This document shows positions 1-8,702 of a stretch of 64,000 bases of DNA, one piece after another. The notes beneath the pieces are model-generated. The model saw only the letters and a program-made list of their open reading frames with translations. It was not told the origin of the DNA and ran no database searches. The position numbers were made by a program, and so were the translations under genes. The stretch comes from Streptomyces sp. CB02261. GTDB lineage: Bacteria > Actinomycetota > Actinomycetes > Streptomycetales > Streptomycetaceae. Numbering within the stretch: position 1 is the stretch's first letter; each line of letters opens with the position of its first letter. The stretch spans positions 868,001-932,000 of the forward strand of contig NZ_LIVX01000001.1 of NCBI RefSeq assembly GCF_001905665.1, given 5' to 3'.

Positions 1-2901
1 GACGAGGTGACGCTCGTCACGGACGACGACGCCGATCCGTACGCCCTCGCCGCGCTGCGCGAGCTGCTGCGGGCCGCCGGGGTCCGGACCGTCCACACCG
101 GACTCCCGGGCCGCGGGCCCGTCGTCCGGGCGTCGGGCCACTCGGGCGAGGCCGCCGAGGCGGCGCTGACCGCCCTGCGCGTGCCCGACCGGCTCGACCT
201 GCCGCGCGGCGGCTACCGGCTCGCCACGGGCCGCCTCCAGGGCCGGGACACGGTCGTCCTCGACGGGGTGGGCGAGGACGGCCTGTTCCACGCCGTGCAG
301 ACGCTGCGTCAGCTCCTCGGCACCGGACGGCAGGTCCCCGGGGTCGTCGTGCGCGACTGGCCCGGCACGGCCGAGCGCGGGATCACCGAGGGCTTCTACG
401 GCCGCCCCTGGACCACCGAGCAGCGGCTCGCCCAGCTCGACTTCCTCGGCCGGACCAAGCAGAACCGCTATCTGTACGCGCCCGGCGACGACCCGTACCG
501 CGGGGTGCAGTGGCGCGAGCCCTACCCGGCCGCGCAGCAGGACGAGTTCCGCGCGCTCGCCGAGCGGGCCCGCGCCCGGCACGTGACGCTCGGCTGGGCG
601 GTGGCGCCCGCCCAGTCCATGTGCCTGTCGTCGGCCGCCGACCTGAAGGCCCTGACGGGGAAGCTCGACGCCATGCGGGAGCTCGGGGTGCGCGCCTTCC
701 AGCTCCAGTTCCAGGACGCCTCGTACGACGAGTGGCACTGCGACCGGGACGCCGACACCTTCGGCCGCGGCCCCGAGGCCGCGGCCGCCGCCCACGCGCG
801 CGTGGCGAACGCGGTCGCCCGCCACCTCGCCGAACGGCACCCGGACGCCGAGCCGCTGACCGTGATGCCGACGGAGTACTACCAGGACGGCACGACCGCG
901 TACCGCACGAAGCTCGCCGAGGCGCTCGACGCGGACGTGCGGGTGGCGTGGACGGGCGTCGGCGTCGTGCCGCGCACGATCACCGGCGGCGAACTGGCCG
1001 GGGCGCGCGGCGCCCTGCGCCACCCGCTGGTCACCATGGACAACTACCCGGTCAACGACTACGCGCAGGACCGGCTGTTCCTCGGCCCCGCCACGGGCCG
1101 GGACCCGGGCGTGGCCGCCGGGTCCGCCGCCTTCCTCGCCCATGCCATGGAGCAGCCCGCGGCCTCCCGCATCCCGCTGTTCACCGCCGCCGACTACGCC
1201 TGGAACCCGCGCGGCTACCGGCCCCAGGAGTCCTGGCGGGCGGCCGTCGACGACCTGGCCGGCCCCGAGCCGGCCGCCCGCGAGGCGCTGCGGGCCCTCG
1301 CCGGGAACGGCGCCTCCTCCGTCCTCGACCCGGCGGCCGAATCGGCCTATCTGAAGCCGCTCCTGACGGCGTTCTGGGCCTCCCGCGGGGGTGACGCCGC
1401 GGTCGGGAGGCGGGCGGCGGAGCGGCTGCGGGCCGCGTTCACGGTGATGCGCGAGGCCCCCGGACGGCTGACGGAGACCGCCGACGGCACCTTCGACGAC
1501 GAGACCGGCCCCTGGCTTGACCAGCTCTCCCGGTACGGCCTGGCGGGCGAGACGGCCGTCGACATGCTGACGGCCCAGACGGCGGGCGACGGTGCGGCGG
1601 CCTGGCGGGCGCAGCTGCGCCTCGAAGGGCTGCGGAAGGAGTTGGAGGCGAGCCGGGTGACGGTCGGGGCAGGGGTGCTCGACCCGTTCCTCACGCGCGC
1701 GGTGGACCGGGCGGCGGCCTGGACCGGCGCCGACCGGACCCCGGCGGCCGCCCCCGACCGGGCCCCCGGCTCGTACACCGTGCGGCTCGACCGGGCCCGG
1801 CCCGTGGAGGCGCTGACGGTGATGACCGAACCGGCCACGGCGGCCGCCGGGAGGACGGACGCGCGCGTGGAGGCGTACGTCTCCGGCGAGGGCTGGCGGC
1901 CGCTCGGCCCGCTGTCGGCCTCCGGCTGGACGCAGGCCGAGCTCAAGGGCCTCAAGGCCGAGGCGCTGCGGGTGGTGTGGAGCGGCGAGGGGCCGGCTCC
2001 CGAGGTGCGCTCCCTGGTGCCGTGGTTCGCGGACGGCCCGCGGGCGGGCCTCGACCTGGCCCGGACGGAGACGGACGCGGAGATCGGCGGTCCGGCCCAG
2101 CGGGTGGACGTGGAGCTGTCGGGCCGCCGCGCCGGTGAGGTGCGCGGGCCGCTGGCGGCGAAGGCCCCGAAGGGGATCACGGTCCGGCTGCCGAAGCAGG
2201 CGGCGGTGGAGCGCGGCGCGCGGACGACCGTCCCGCTGGAGGTGTCGGTGGCTCCGGACGCGCCCGCGGGCGCGTACCGCGTTCCGGTGTCGTTCGCGGG
2301 CGAGGAGCGGGTCCTGACCGTGCGAGCCTTCCCCCGTACGGCGGGCCCGGACCTGGCGCGGACGGCGACGGCCTCCTCGTCGGGCGACGAGACGGCGGAC
2401 TTCCCGGCGTCCTCGGCCGTGGACGGCGATCCGGCGACCCGCTGGTCCTCCCCGGCGGAGGACGGCGCCTGGTGGCAGCTGGAGCTGCCCGCGCCGGCCC
2501 GGATAGGGCAGGTGGTGCTGCACTGGCAGGACGCGTACGCCTCGCGGTACCGGGTCCAGGTCTCGGCCGACGGGCGGGTCTGGCGTACGGCGGCGACGGT
2601 CGCGGCCGGCCGGGGCGGCCGGGAGTCGGTCCGGATGGACGCGGCGGACACGCGCTTCCTGCGGGTGCAGGGTGAGACGCGGGCGACCCGGTACGGCTAC
2701 TCGCTCTGGTCGGTGGAGACCTACGCCGTGGCCCCGCCCGAGAAGCCGGCCGGCCCCGTCGGGAAGCCGGCTCCGGCCGAGGGGACGCCGCCCGCGGACA
2801 CGCCGAAGACCCCGCCCGCGGAGACGCCGGTGGCCCCGGACAGGCCCGGGGACGCGGAGACCGCGCCCGCGGACACGCCGGAGGAGCGGCCCGCCCCCTG
2901 A
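1..2901 (+). CDS. GH84-type beta-N-acetylglucosaminidase with C-terminal F5/8 (discoidin-like) domain, 5' end outside window
   Basis: The frame is open from base 1, so the start and any signal peptide lie upstream; 966 residues are visible. The N-terminal part (to about residue 115) looks like the GH20b-like domain that precedes GH84 barrels. The barrel starts at the EGFYGRPW motif (bases about 388-411). At bases 706-720 the strand-4 motif reads QFQDA, where GH84 enzymes normally have a DD pair, so the first catalytic Asp position holds Gln while the general-acid Asp is kept. The C-terminal third holds an NPCBM-associated/NEW3-like segment and an F5/8 type C carbohydrate-binding domain (about bases 2340-2730). 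A Pro/Thr/Glu-rich tail follows. Family knowledge: it would remove terminal GlcNAc from glycans outside the cell. The shift at the DD pair makes specificity uncertain. A convergent HNH gene follows. Confidence 0.85.
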   Translation, partial: DEVTLVTDDDADPYALAALRELLRAAGVRTVHTGLPGRGPVVRASGHSGEAAEAALTALRVPDRLDLPRGGYRLATGRLQGRDTVVLDGVGEDGLFHAVQTLRQLLGTGRQVPGVVVRDWPGTAERGITEGFYGRPWTTEQRLAQLDFLGRTKQNRYLYAPGDDPYRGVQWREPYPAAQQDEFRALAERARARHVTLGWAVAPAQSMCLSSAADLKALTGKLDAMRELGVRAFQLQFQDASYDEWHCDRDADTFGRGPEAAAAAHARVANAVARHLAERHPDAEPLTVMPTEYYQDGTTAYRTKLAEALDADVRVAWTGVGVVPRTITGGELAGARGALRHPLVTMDNYPVNDYAQDRLFLGPATGRDPGVAAGSAAFLAHAMEQPAASRIPLFTAADYAWNPRGYRPQESWRAAVDDLAGPEPAAREALRALAGNGASSVLDPAAESAYLKPLLTAFWASRGGDAAVGRRAAERLRAAFTVMREAPGRLTETADGTFDDETGPWLDQLSRYGLAGETAVDMLTAQTAGDGAAAWRAQLRLEGLRKELEASRVTVGAGVLDPFLTRAVDRAAAWTGADRTPAAAPDRAPGSYTVRLDRARPVEALTVMTEPATAAAGRTDARVEAYVSGEGWRPLGPLSASGWTQAELKGLKAEALRVVWSGEGPAPEVRSLVPWFADGPRAGLDLARTETDAEIGGPAQRVDVELSGRRAGEVRGPLAAKAPKGITVRLPKQAAVERGARTTVPLEVSVAPDAPAGAYRVPVSFAGEERVLTVRAFPRTAGPDLARTATASSSGDETADFPASSAVDGDPATRWSSPAEDGAWWQLELPAPARIGQVVLHWQDAYASRYRVQVSADGRVWRTAATVAAGRGGRESVRMDAADTRFLRVQGETRATRYGYSLWSVETYAVAPPEKPAGPVGKPAPAEGTPPADTPKTPPAETPVAPDRPGDAETAPADTPEERPAP

Positions 2902-2951
2902 GGGGCGCGCCGCTCCCGAGCCGTACCGCGTCCGCGTCCGCGTCCGGGACG

Positions 2952-2971
2952 GGCGGGGGGGGAAGCCCGCC
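2952..2971. terminator. Weak hairpin between convergent genes
   Basis: GGCGGG and CCCGCC arms around an 8-base purine loop lie in the 111-bp gap between the GH84 gene and the convergent HNH gene. The stem is short (6 bp) with no U-tract, so this is only a candidate bidirectional terminator. Confidence 0.3.
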
Positions 2972-3012
2972 TCCGCCCGACTCCGCCCGCCTCCGTACGC
3001 GAAAGGCCCGGC

Positions 3013-3576
3013 TCAACCCGTCGTCAGCGCCCTCACGGGGGCGTCGGCGACGGAGTCGATCCGGGCCATCACGTCCTCGGCGCCGTACGGCTGGAGGTAC
3101 GGCAGCCAGCGGGGGTCCCGGTGTCCGGTCCCGATGATCCGCCAGGCGAGGCCGGTCGGCGGCGCGGGTTGGTGGCGCAGCCGCCAGCCGATCTCGCGCA
3201 GGTGCCGGTCGGCCTTGACGTGGTTGCAGCGGCGGCAGGCCGCCACCACGTTGTCCCAGGCGTGCGTGCCCCCGCGGCTGCGGGGGATGACGTGGTCGAC
3301 GCTGGTCGCGACGGCCCCGCAGTACATGCACCGCCCGCCGTCACGGGCGAAGAGGGCTCTGCGGGTCAAGGGAACGGGCCCCCGGTAGGGGACCCGCACG
3401 AAGCGCTTCAGTCGCACCACGCTGGGCGCGGGGACGACTTGGGTCTCGCTGTGCAGGAAGGCGCCGGATTCCTCGAGGCAGAGAGCCTTGTTCTCCAGTA
3501 CGAGGACGAGTGCGCGGCGGAGCGGTACGACGCCGAGCGGCTCGTACGACGCGTTGAGGACCAGGACATGCGGCAC
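3013..3576 (-). CDS. HNH endonuclease family protein
   Basis: 187 residues. The HNH core is clear in the second half: CMYCG, then SVDHVIPRSRGG, then an Asn/His segment and CRRCNHVKADR. This gives two CxxC zinc knuckles around the catalytic DH. The N-terminal half (MPHVLVLNASYEPLGVV) is typical of the small conserved actinobacterial HNH proteins, whose substrate is not known to me. A TAGGAGG motif sits about 12 bases upstream of the ATG. It is divergent from the MscS gene, with about 258 bp between the two starts. It has no restriction-modification partner nearby, so a housekeeping or DNA-repair role is as likely as defence. Confidence 0.85.
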   Translation of the reverse strand: MPHVLVLNASYEPLGVVPLRRALVLVLENKALCLEESGAFLHSETQVVPAPSVVRLKRFVRVPYRGPVPLTRRALFARDGGRCMYCGAVATSVDHVIPRSRGGTHAWDNVVAACRRCNHVKADRHLREIGWRLRHQPAPPTGLAWRIIGTGHRDPRWLPYLQPYGAEDVMARIDSVADAPVRALTTG

Positions 3577-3834
3577 GGATGCCTCCTATGACGCCGGCGG
3601 CGCGTGGCTCGCGCCGGGACGAACTGCTCTCAGTCTCTCCTCATGCCTGGTCGGAACGCCACCACGTATCGATATCGGGGTGACGGGCCGGGGGTGTTCT
3701 CGACCACATCGGCATGTCTGTCCCCTTCTCTCTGCCCGGGTGAGGTCCGTCTCTCCCTCGAACAGGACAACAGGACCATGCCCCGGGTCCCGTTACTGTG
3801 GATGGCCTGCGTACGCGATGCCTGGAGGTCTTCC

Positions 3835-4896
3835 GTGTCCTGGTCCGCCCTGGCGGCTGCCACCGAACCCGAGCCGATGCCGGTGACCCTGGACGAGGCG
3901 GCGGAGAAGGCGACGAACGCCGCGAGCTGGGTGGAGCAGAACTGGTCCACCTGGCTGAACACCGGCTTGCGGATCCTGCTGATCCTGGTCGTCGCGCTGC
4001 TGCTCCGGATGGCCGTCCGCCGCGCACTGACGAAGCTGATCGAGCGGATGAACCGCTCGGCGCAGGCCGTGGAGGGCACGGCCCTCGGCGGTCTCCTGGT
4101 CAACACCGAGCGGCGGCGTCAGCGCTCGGAGGCGATCGGTTCGGTCCTGCGGTCGGTGGCGTCCTTCCTGATCCTGGGCACGGCCGGACTGATGATCCTC
4201 GGCGCGTTCAAGATCGATCTGGCACCGCTGCTCGCCTCGGCGGGTGTCGCCGGTGTGGCGATCGGTTTCGGCGCCCGGAACCTCGTGACGGACTTCCTGT
4301 CGGGTGTCTTCATGATCCTGGAGGACCAGTACGGGGTCGGTGACTCGGTCGACGCGGGTGTGGCCTCCGGCGAGGTCGTCGAGGTGGGCCTGCGGGTGAC
4401 CAAGCTGCGCGGTGTGGACGGCGAGATCTGGTACGTGCGCAACGGCGAGATCAAGCGGATCGGGAACCTCAGCCAGGGCTGGGCGACGGCGGGCGTCGAC
4501 GTGACGGTCCGGCCGACGGAGGACCTGGACAAGGTGCGCTCCGTGATCATCGAGGCGGCGGAGGCCATGGCGAAGGAAGAGCCGTGGAACGAGCGCCTGT
4601 GGGGTCCGGTGGAGGTGCTCGGTCTGAACGAGGTGCTCCTCGACTCGATGACCGTCCGGGTCTCGGCGAAGACGATGCCGGGCAAGGCCCTCGGTGTGGA
4701 GCGCGAGCTGCGCTGGCGGATCAAGAGGGGCCTGGACGAGGCGGGCATCCGTATCGTGGGCGGTCTTCCGGCGCAGGCCGAGGAGGCGGCCGCCGATCCG
4801 ACCGCGGGCATGGCGGCCCCCTCGGCGTTCGCCTCGGCGACCTCGCCGCAGTCGGCGGCGGCCACCCCGCTGCCGAGGTCGGATCTCAACAAGTAG
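3835..4896 (+). CDS. MscS-family mechanosensitive ion channel
   Basis: 353 residues from a GTG at 3835, preceded by GGAGG at about 3824. The same frame is open back to 3604, but that extension has no ribosome-binding site and looks non-coding. Three hydrophobic segments are visible: LRILLILVVALLLR, then a helix around SVASFLILGTAGLMIL, then the pore-lining helix with GFGARNLVTDFLSGVFMI. The MscS beta domain follows (EDQYGVGDSV), and the protein ends in an Ala/Pro-rich tail of about 45 residues. Role by family: a pressure-release channel in the cytoplasmic membrane opened by osmotic downshock. A hairpin directly after the stop suggests it is transcribed alone. Confidence 0.9.
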   Translation: MSWSALAAATEPEPMPVTLDEAAEKATNAASWVEQNWSTWLNTGLRILLILVVALLLRMAVRRALTKLIERMNRSAQAVEGTALGGLLVNTERRRQRSEAIGSVLRSVASFLILGTAGLMILGAFKIDLAPLLASAGVAGVAIGFGARNLVTDFLSGVFMILEDQYGVGDSVDAGVASGEVVEVGLRVTKLRGVDGEIWYVRNGEIKRIGNLSQGWATAGVDVTVRPTEDLDKVRSVIIEAAEAMAKEEPWNERLWGPVEVLGLNEVLLDSMTVRVSAKTMPGKALGVERELRWRIKRGLDEAGIRIVGGLPAQAEEAAADPTAGMAAPSAFASATSPQSAAATPLPRSDLNK

Positions 4897-4912
4897 CGCG
4901 TACGGGCTGAGG

Positions 4913-4954
4913 GACGCCCCCGCGGGTAACGCTTCGGTTGCCTTCGGGGGCGTC
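4913..4954 (+). terminator. Terminator after the MscS gene
   Basis: GACGCCCCCG (4913-4922) and CGGGGGCGTC (4945-4954) form a perfect 10-bp stem. The 22-base middle can pair further (GGTAAC with GTTGCC). It separates the MscS gene from the promoter of the sugar operon. Confidence 0.75.
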
Positions 4955-4969
4955 TCGCGTTCCCGGGTA

Positions 4970-4998
4970 TTGACGCACGGCGACCGTCGTCCTACCTT
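4970..4998 (+). promoter_or_regulatory. Promoter of the ROK/sugar-transport operon
   Basis: TTGACG (4970-4975), a 17-base spacer and TACCTT (4993-4998) match housekeeping sigma-factor boxes. The expected start of transcription is near 5005, just before the palindrome at 5012-5026. It is the only convincing promoter seen before 6338, so it probably drives the whole operon to 11825. Confidence 0.7.
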
Positions 4999-5011
4999 CC
5001 TCCCAACCGAA

Positions 5012-5026
5012 TAGGAAACTTTCCTA
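5012..5026. promoter_or_regulatory. 15-bp perfect palindrome, probable ROK repressor operator
   Basis: TAGGAAACTTTCCTA is a perfect inverted repeat with 7-bp arms around a central C. It lies about 7-20 bases after the predicted transcription start and 22 bases before the regulator's start codon. ROK repressors commonly bind AT-centred palindromes of this kind. The position fits autoregulation and repression by roadblock. Confidence 0.7.
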
Positions 5027-5048
5027 ACAGTGTGGTGCGAAGGCAGGT

Positions 5049-6272
5049 GTGACCGTCATGGCCGGTACGACCCCGGGAACCCCGGGCACCCCGCGTGTCC
5101 TGCGCGCCATGAACGACCGGGCCGCCCTGGACCTGCTCCTGGAGCACGGCCCCCTCTCCCGCACCCGGATCGGCAAGCTCACCGGCCTGTCCAAGCCGAC
5201 CGCGTCCCAGCTGCTCGCCCGCCTCGAAGCCGCCGGGCTCGTCGTCGCCACCGGCACCACCGAGGGCCGGCCCGGGCCCAACGCCCAGCTCTACGCGGTG
5301 AACGCGCGCGCCGCGTACGCCGCCGGCCTCGACGTCAACCAGCAGCGCATCCGCGCCGCCGTCGCCGACATCACCGGCACGATCGTCGGCGAGTACGAGC
5401 TCCGCACCCCCGGCCGCTCCTCCTCCGGGGTCGTCCGCCAGGTCACCGACGCCCTCGACGGGGCCGCGGAGGCGGCCGGGATCACCCGCGCGGAGGTCCG
5501 GCGCCTGGTCATCGGCACCCCCGGCGCCTTCGACCCGGCCACCGGGCGCCTGCGGTACGCCTCCCACCTGCCCGGCTGGCACTCCCCCACCCTCCTGGAG
5601 GAGCTGGCCGCCGTCCTGCCCATGCCGTTCGAGTACGAGAACGACGTCAACCTCGTCGCCGTCGCCGAACAGCGCGTGGGCGCCGCCCGCGGCCACGACG
5701 ACTTCGCCCTGCTGTGGAACCAGGAGGGCCTCGGCGCCGCCCTCGTCCTCGGCGGGCGACTCCACCGCGGCTTCACCGGCGGCGCCGGCGAGGTCGGCTT
5801 CCTGCCCGTGCCCGGCACCCCGCTCGTCCGGCAGGTCACCAAGGCCAACTCCGGCGGCTACCAGGAGCTCGCGGGCGTCCAGGCCGTCCCCCGGATCGCC
5901 CGCGCCGTCGGGATCGACACGCCCGAACAGCCGTACGTCCCGGTCGCGTCCTCCCTGCTCGGCCACGCCGCCACGGCGCACGGCGAGGACCCCCGGTACG
6001 CGGAGCTGCTCGACCGGTACGCCGAGCGGGTCGCCACCGGCCTCGCCTCGATCGTCGCCGTCCTCGACCCCGAGCTGATCGTGCTGTCCGGTGACGTCCT
6101 CGTCGCCGGCGGAGAACCCCTGCGCGCCCGCGTGCAGTCCGAACTCGCCGACCTCGCCGCCTCCCGGCCCCGGCTCGTCCTCAGCGCCGTACCCGCCCGG
6201 CCCGTCCTGCGCGGCGCCCTCGAAACCGCCCTCGCCACCACCCGCGACGAGGTCTTCGACACCTCGCGCTGA
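5049..6272 (+). CDS. ROK-family transcriptional repressor of the sugar operon
   Basis: 407 residues from GTG 5049 (GAAGG five bases upstream); ATG 5058 is an in-frame alternative. The N-terminal 80 residues form a winged helix-turn-helix (LSRTRIGKLTGLSKPTASQLLARLE). The rest is the ROK sugar-kinase-like fold, with the nucleotide-like strand AGLDVNQQRIRAAVADITG and the loop GAALVLGGRLHRGFTGGAGEVGF. The usual ROK CxCGxxGCxE zinc motif is absent; the equivalent stretch reads NSGGYQELAG, as in several actinobacterial regulators. It probably binds the 15-bp palindrome upstream and releases it on binding the imported sugar or its phosphate. It is the first gene of a run of six same-strand genes with short gaps. 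Confidence 0.88.
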   Translation: MTVMAGTTPGTPGTPRVLRAMNDRAALDLLLEHGPLSRTRIGKLTGLSKPTASQLLARLEAAGLVVATGTTEGRPGPNAQLYAVNARAAYAAGLDVNQQRIRAAVADITGTIVGEYELRTPGRSSSGVVRQVTDALDGAAEAAGITRAEVRRLVIGTPGAFDPATGRLRYASHLPGWHSPTLLEELAAVLPMPFEYENDVNLVAVAEQRVGAARGHDDFALLWNQEGLGAALVLGGRLHRGFTGGAGEVGFLPVPGTPLVRQVTKANSGGYQELAGVQAVPRIARAVGIDTPEQPYVPVASSLLGHAATAHGEDPRYAELLDRYAERVATGLASIVAVLDPELIVLSGDVLVAGGEPLRARVQSELADLAASRPRLVLSAVPARPVLRGALETALATTRDEVFDTSR

Positions 6273-6337
6273 CCGACCGCCCGTCCGACCGAGCACGCCA
6301 GCCCTCCACCAGCCCTTCGCCACAGGGAGACACCGTC

Positions 6338-7684
6338 ATGCCCGTACGCCCCCGCAGAGCGGTCGTCGCGCTCGCCGCCACCGCCTCGATCGCCCTCCTC
6401 GCCACCGCCTGTACCGGCTCCGCGAACGACGCGACCTCCGACGACCCCAAGGCCGAGACCACCATCACCTTCTGGCACGGCTGGTCGGACCCCGCCGAGG
6501 TGAAGGCGATCACGGACAACGTCGCGCGCTTCGAGAAGGCCCACCCGAACATCAAGGTGAAGCTCGTCGGCGGCATCAACGACGACAAGCTGGGCCAGGC
6601 GCTGCGCGCGGGCGGTTCGAAGGGCCCGGACGTCGTCTCCTCCTTCACCACCTCCAACGTCGGCAAGTTCTGCTCCTCGGGTGCGCTCGCGGACCTCCAG
6701 CCGTTCATCGAGAAGGACAAGCTGGACCTGGACAAGATCTTCCCGAAGGTCCTCCAGAAGTACACGCAGTTCGAGGGCAGGCGCTGCTCGCTGCCGCTGC
6801 TCTCCGACGCGTACGGCCTCTTCTACAACAAGGACGCGTTCAAGGCGGCCGGCCTCGACCCCGAGGCCCCGCCGAAGACCTGGTCCCAGTTCACCGAGGT
6901 CGCCAAGAAGCTCACCAAGACCAAGGGCGAGTCCTACGAGCGGCTCGGCTTCATGCCGAACTACCTCGGTTACGAGACCGTCGTCGAGCACTACATGTCG
7001 CAGTGGAAGCACAACGGCTACTTCGACGCCGAGGGCAGGTCGACCGTCGCGAAGGACCCGGCGTTCGCCGAGATGATGACGTACCAGAAGTCCCTGGTGG
7101 ACGCCCTGGGCGGGTTCCGGAAGCTCGACAGGTACCGCACCACCTTCGGTGACGAGTGGGGCGCCAAGCACCCCTTCCACACCGGCCAGGTCGCCATGCA
7201 GCTGGACGGCGAGTGGCGGCTGAACTTCGTCAAGAAGGCCGGCGTGACCTTCGACGTCGGCGTCGCGCCGATGCCCGTCGCCGACGACGAGATCGCCGAG
7301 TACGGCAAGGGCTACCTCTCCGGCACGATCATGGGCATCGCGCCGCAGAGCAAGAAGCAGAACGCGGCCTGGCAACTGATCAAGTACATGACCACGGACA
7401 CCGAGGCCGTGGTCGGCTTCGCCAACAGCATCGGCAACGTCCCCTCCACCCTGGAGGCGCTGAAGTCCCCGAACCTGAGGTTCGACGCGCGCTTCAAGAC
7501 CTTCCTGGACATCGCCCAGCACCCCGGGTCCACCACCATGGACGGCGCCGTGAACGGCGCCAGCTACCAGGAGACCCTCTCCGCCTTCGCCCACAAGTAC
7601 GAGAAGGGCCAGGTCACGGACCTGAAGAAGGGCCTCGCGGACACCGCGGCGCAGATCGACCGCGACATCGCCGCGACGAAGTGA
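6338..7684 (+). CDS. Extracellular sugar-binding lipoprotein of an ABC importer
   Basis: 448 residues with an N-terminal signal peptide ending in a lipobox (LLATAC, Cys25 as lipidation site). The mature part is a cluster-B/MalE-type solute-binding protein: TITFWHGWSDP near the N terminus, and the hinge region GTIMGIAPQSKKQNAAWQLIKY near the C terminus. GGGAG-like ribosome-binding bases (AGGGAG) precede the ATG. It hands substrate to the two permeases that follow. The ligand cannot be read from the sequence; the downstream GH4 enzyme and kinase suggest a beta-linked disaccharide or amino-sugar oligomer. Confidence 0.9.
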   Translation: MPVRPRRAVVALAATASIALLATACTGSANDATSDDPKAETTITFWHGWSDPAEVKAITDNVARFEKAHPNIKVKLVGGINDDKLGQALRAGGSKGPDVVSSFTTSNVGKFCSSGALADLQPFIEKDKLDLDKIFPKVLQKYTQFEGRRCSLPLLSDAYGLFYNKDAFKAAGLDPEAPPKTWSQFTEVAKKLTKTKGESYERLGFMPNYLGYETVVEHYMSQWKHNGYFDAEGRSTVAKDPAFAEMMTYQKSLVDALGGFRKLDRYRTTFGDEWGAKHPFHTGQVAMQLDGEWRLNFVKKAGVTFDVGVAPMPVADDEIAEYGKGYLSGTIMGIAPQSKKQNAAWQLIKYMTTDTEAVVGFANSIGNVPSTLEALKSPNLRFDARFKTFLDIAQHPGSTTMDGAVNGASYQETLSAFAHKYEKGQVTDLKKGLADTAAQIDRDIAATK

Positions 7685-7700
7685 CGGCCGGAACCCGCCC

Positions 7701-8699
7701 ATGAGCACGGACACCCTGCCCGCGAAGGAGGCGGCCGCCCCGGCCGCCCCCTCCCCCGGAGGACGGAACACGCTCCGGTCGAAGCGCCGACGCGACGCGC
7801 TCCGCACCCTGGCGTTCATGTCGCCCTGGCTGATCGGATTCGGCGTCTTCTTCGCCTATCCGCTCCTCTCCACCCTGTACTTCTCGTTCATGCGGTACGA
7901 CGGCCTCAACCCGCCGACCTGGCGGGGCGTGGAGAACTGGACGTACGTCTTCGCCGACCTGCCGAAGTTCTGGCCGGCGATGCAGAACACCCTCTGGCTG
8001 GCCGTCGTGATGGTCTCCTGCCGGGTCGTCTTCGGCCTCGGCGTCGGCATGCTGATCATCAGGATCAAGACGGGCGCCGGAATCTTCCGCACCCTCTTCT
8101 ACCTGCCGTACCTGGCCCCGCCTGTGGCGGCCACGCTCGCCTTCGTCTTCCTGCTCAACCCCGGCACCGGACCGGTCAACTCGCTCCTGGAGGCGGTCGG
8201 CATCCCCGCCCCCTCCTGGTTCAACGACGCCGACTGGGCCAAGCCGGCCCTGACCGTCCTCGCCGTGTGGGGCGTCGGCGACCTCATGGTCATCTTCATG
8301 GCCGCGCTGCTCGACGTACCGAAGGAGCAGTACGAGGCCGCCGAGCTGGACGGCGCCTCCCCGTGGCAGCGGTTCCGCTACATCACGCTGCCGAACATCT
8401 CGCCGATCGTGCTCTTCGCGGTCGTCACCGGGATCATCGGCGCGATGCAGTACTACACCCAGCCGATCGTGGCCTCGAAGGTCGCCTCGGGGGTGCTGGG
8501 CGGCTCCGGCGTCACCTTCGTCCCCGGCCACCCGGACGACTCCACACTGACCCTCCCGCAGCTGGTCTACAGCCTCGGCTTCAGCCAGTTCAACTACGGC
8601 GCTGCCTGCGTCGTGGCGCTGGTGCTCTTCGCCTTCTCCATGGCCTTCACCGCGCTCCTCATGCGCCGGCGCGGCGGCCTGATCGGCTCGGGTGACTGA
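7701..8699 (+). CDS. Sugar ABC transporter permease, MalF type
   Basis: 332 residues with six predicted membrane helices and an unstructured Ala/Pro-rich N-terminal 25 residues. The ATPase-coupling loop is present: EAAELDGASPWQRFRYITLP matches the EAA-x3-G-x9-I-x-LP consensus. It starts 17 bp after the binding protein and ends 3 bp before the second permease. No ATP-binding gene lies in the operon. In streptomycetes such importers generally use the shared ATPase MsiK, which I infer here. Confidence 0.93.
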   Translation: MSTDTLPAKEAAAPAAPSPGGRNTLRSKRRRDALRTLAFMSPWLIGFGVFFAYPLLSTLYFSFMRYDGLNPPTWRGVENWTYVFADLPKFWPAMQNTLWLAVVMVSCRVVFGLGVGMLIIRIKTGAGIFRTLFYLPYLAPPVAATLAFVFLLNPGTGPVNSLLEAVGIPAPSWFNDADWAKPALTVLAVWGVGDLMVIFMAALLDVPKEQYEAAELDGASPWQRFRYITLPNISPIVLFAVVTGIIGAMQYYTQPIVASKVASGVLGGSGVTFVPGHPDDSTLTLPQLVYSLGFSQFNYGAACVVALVLFAFSMAFTALLMRRRGGLIGSGD

Positions 8700-8702
8700 C
8701 AC

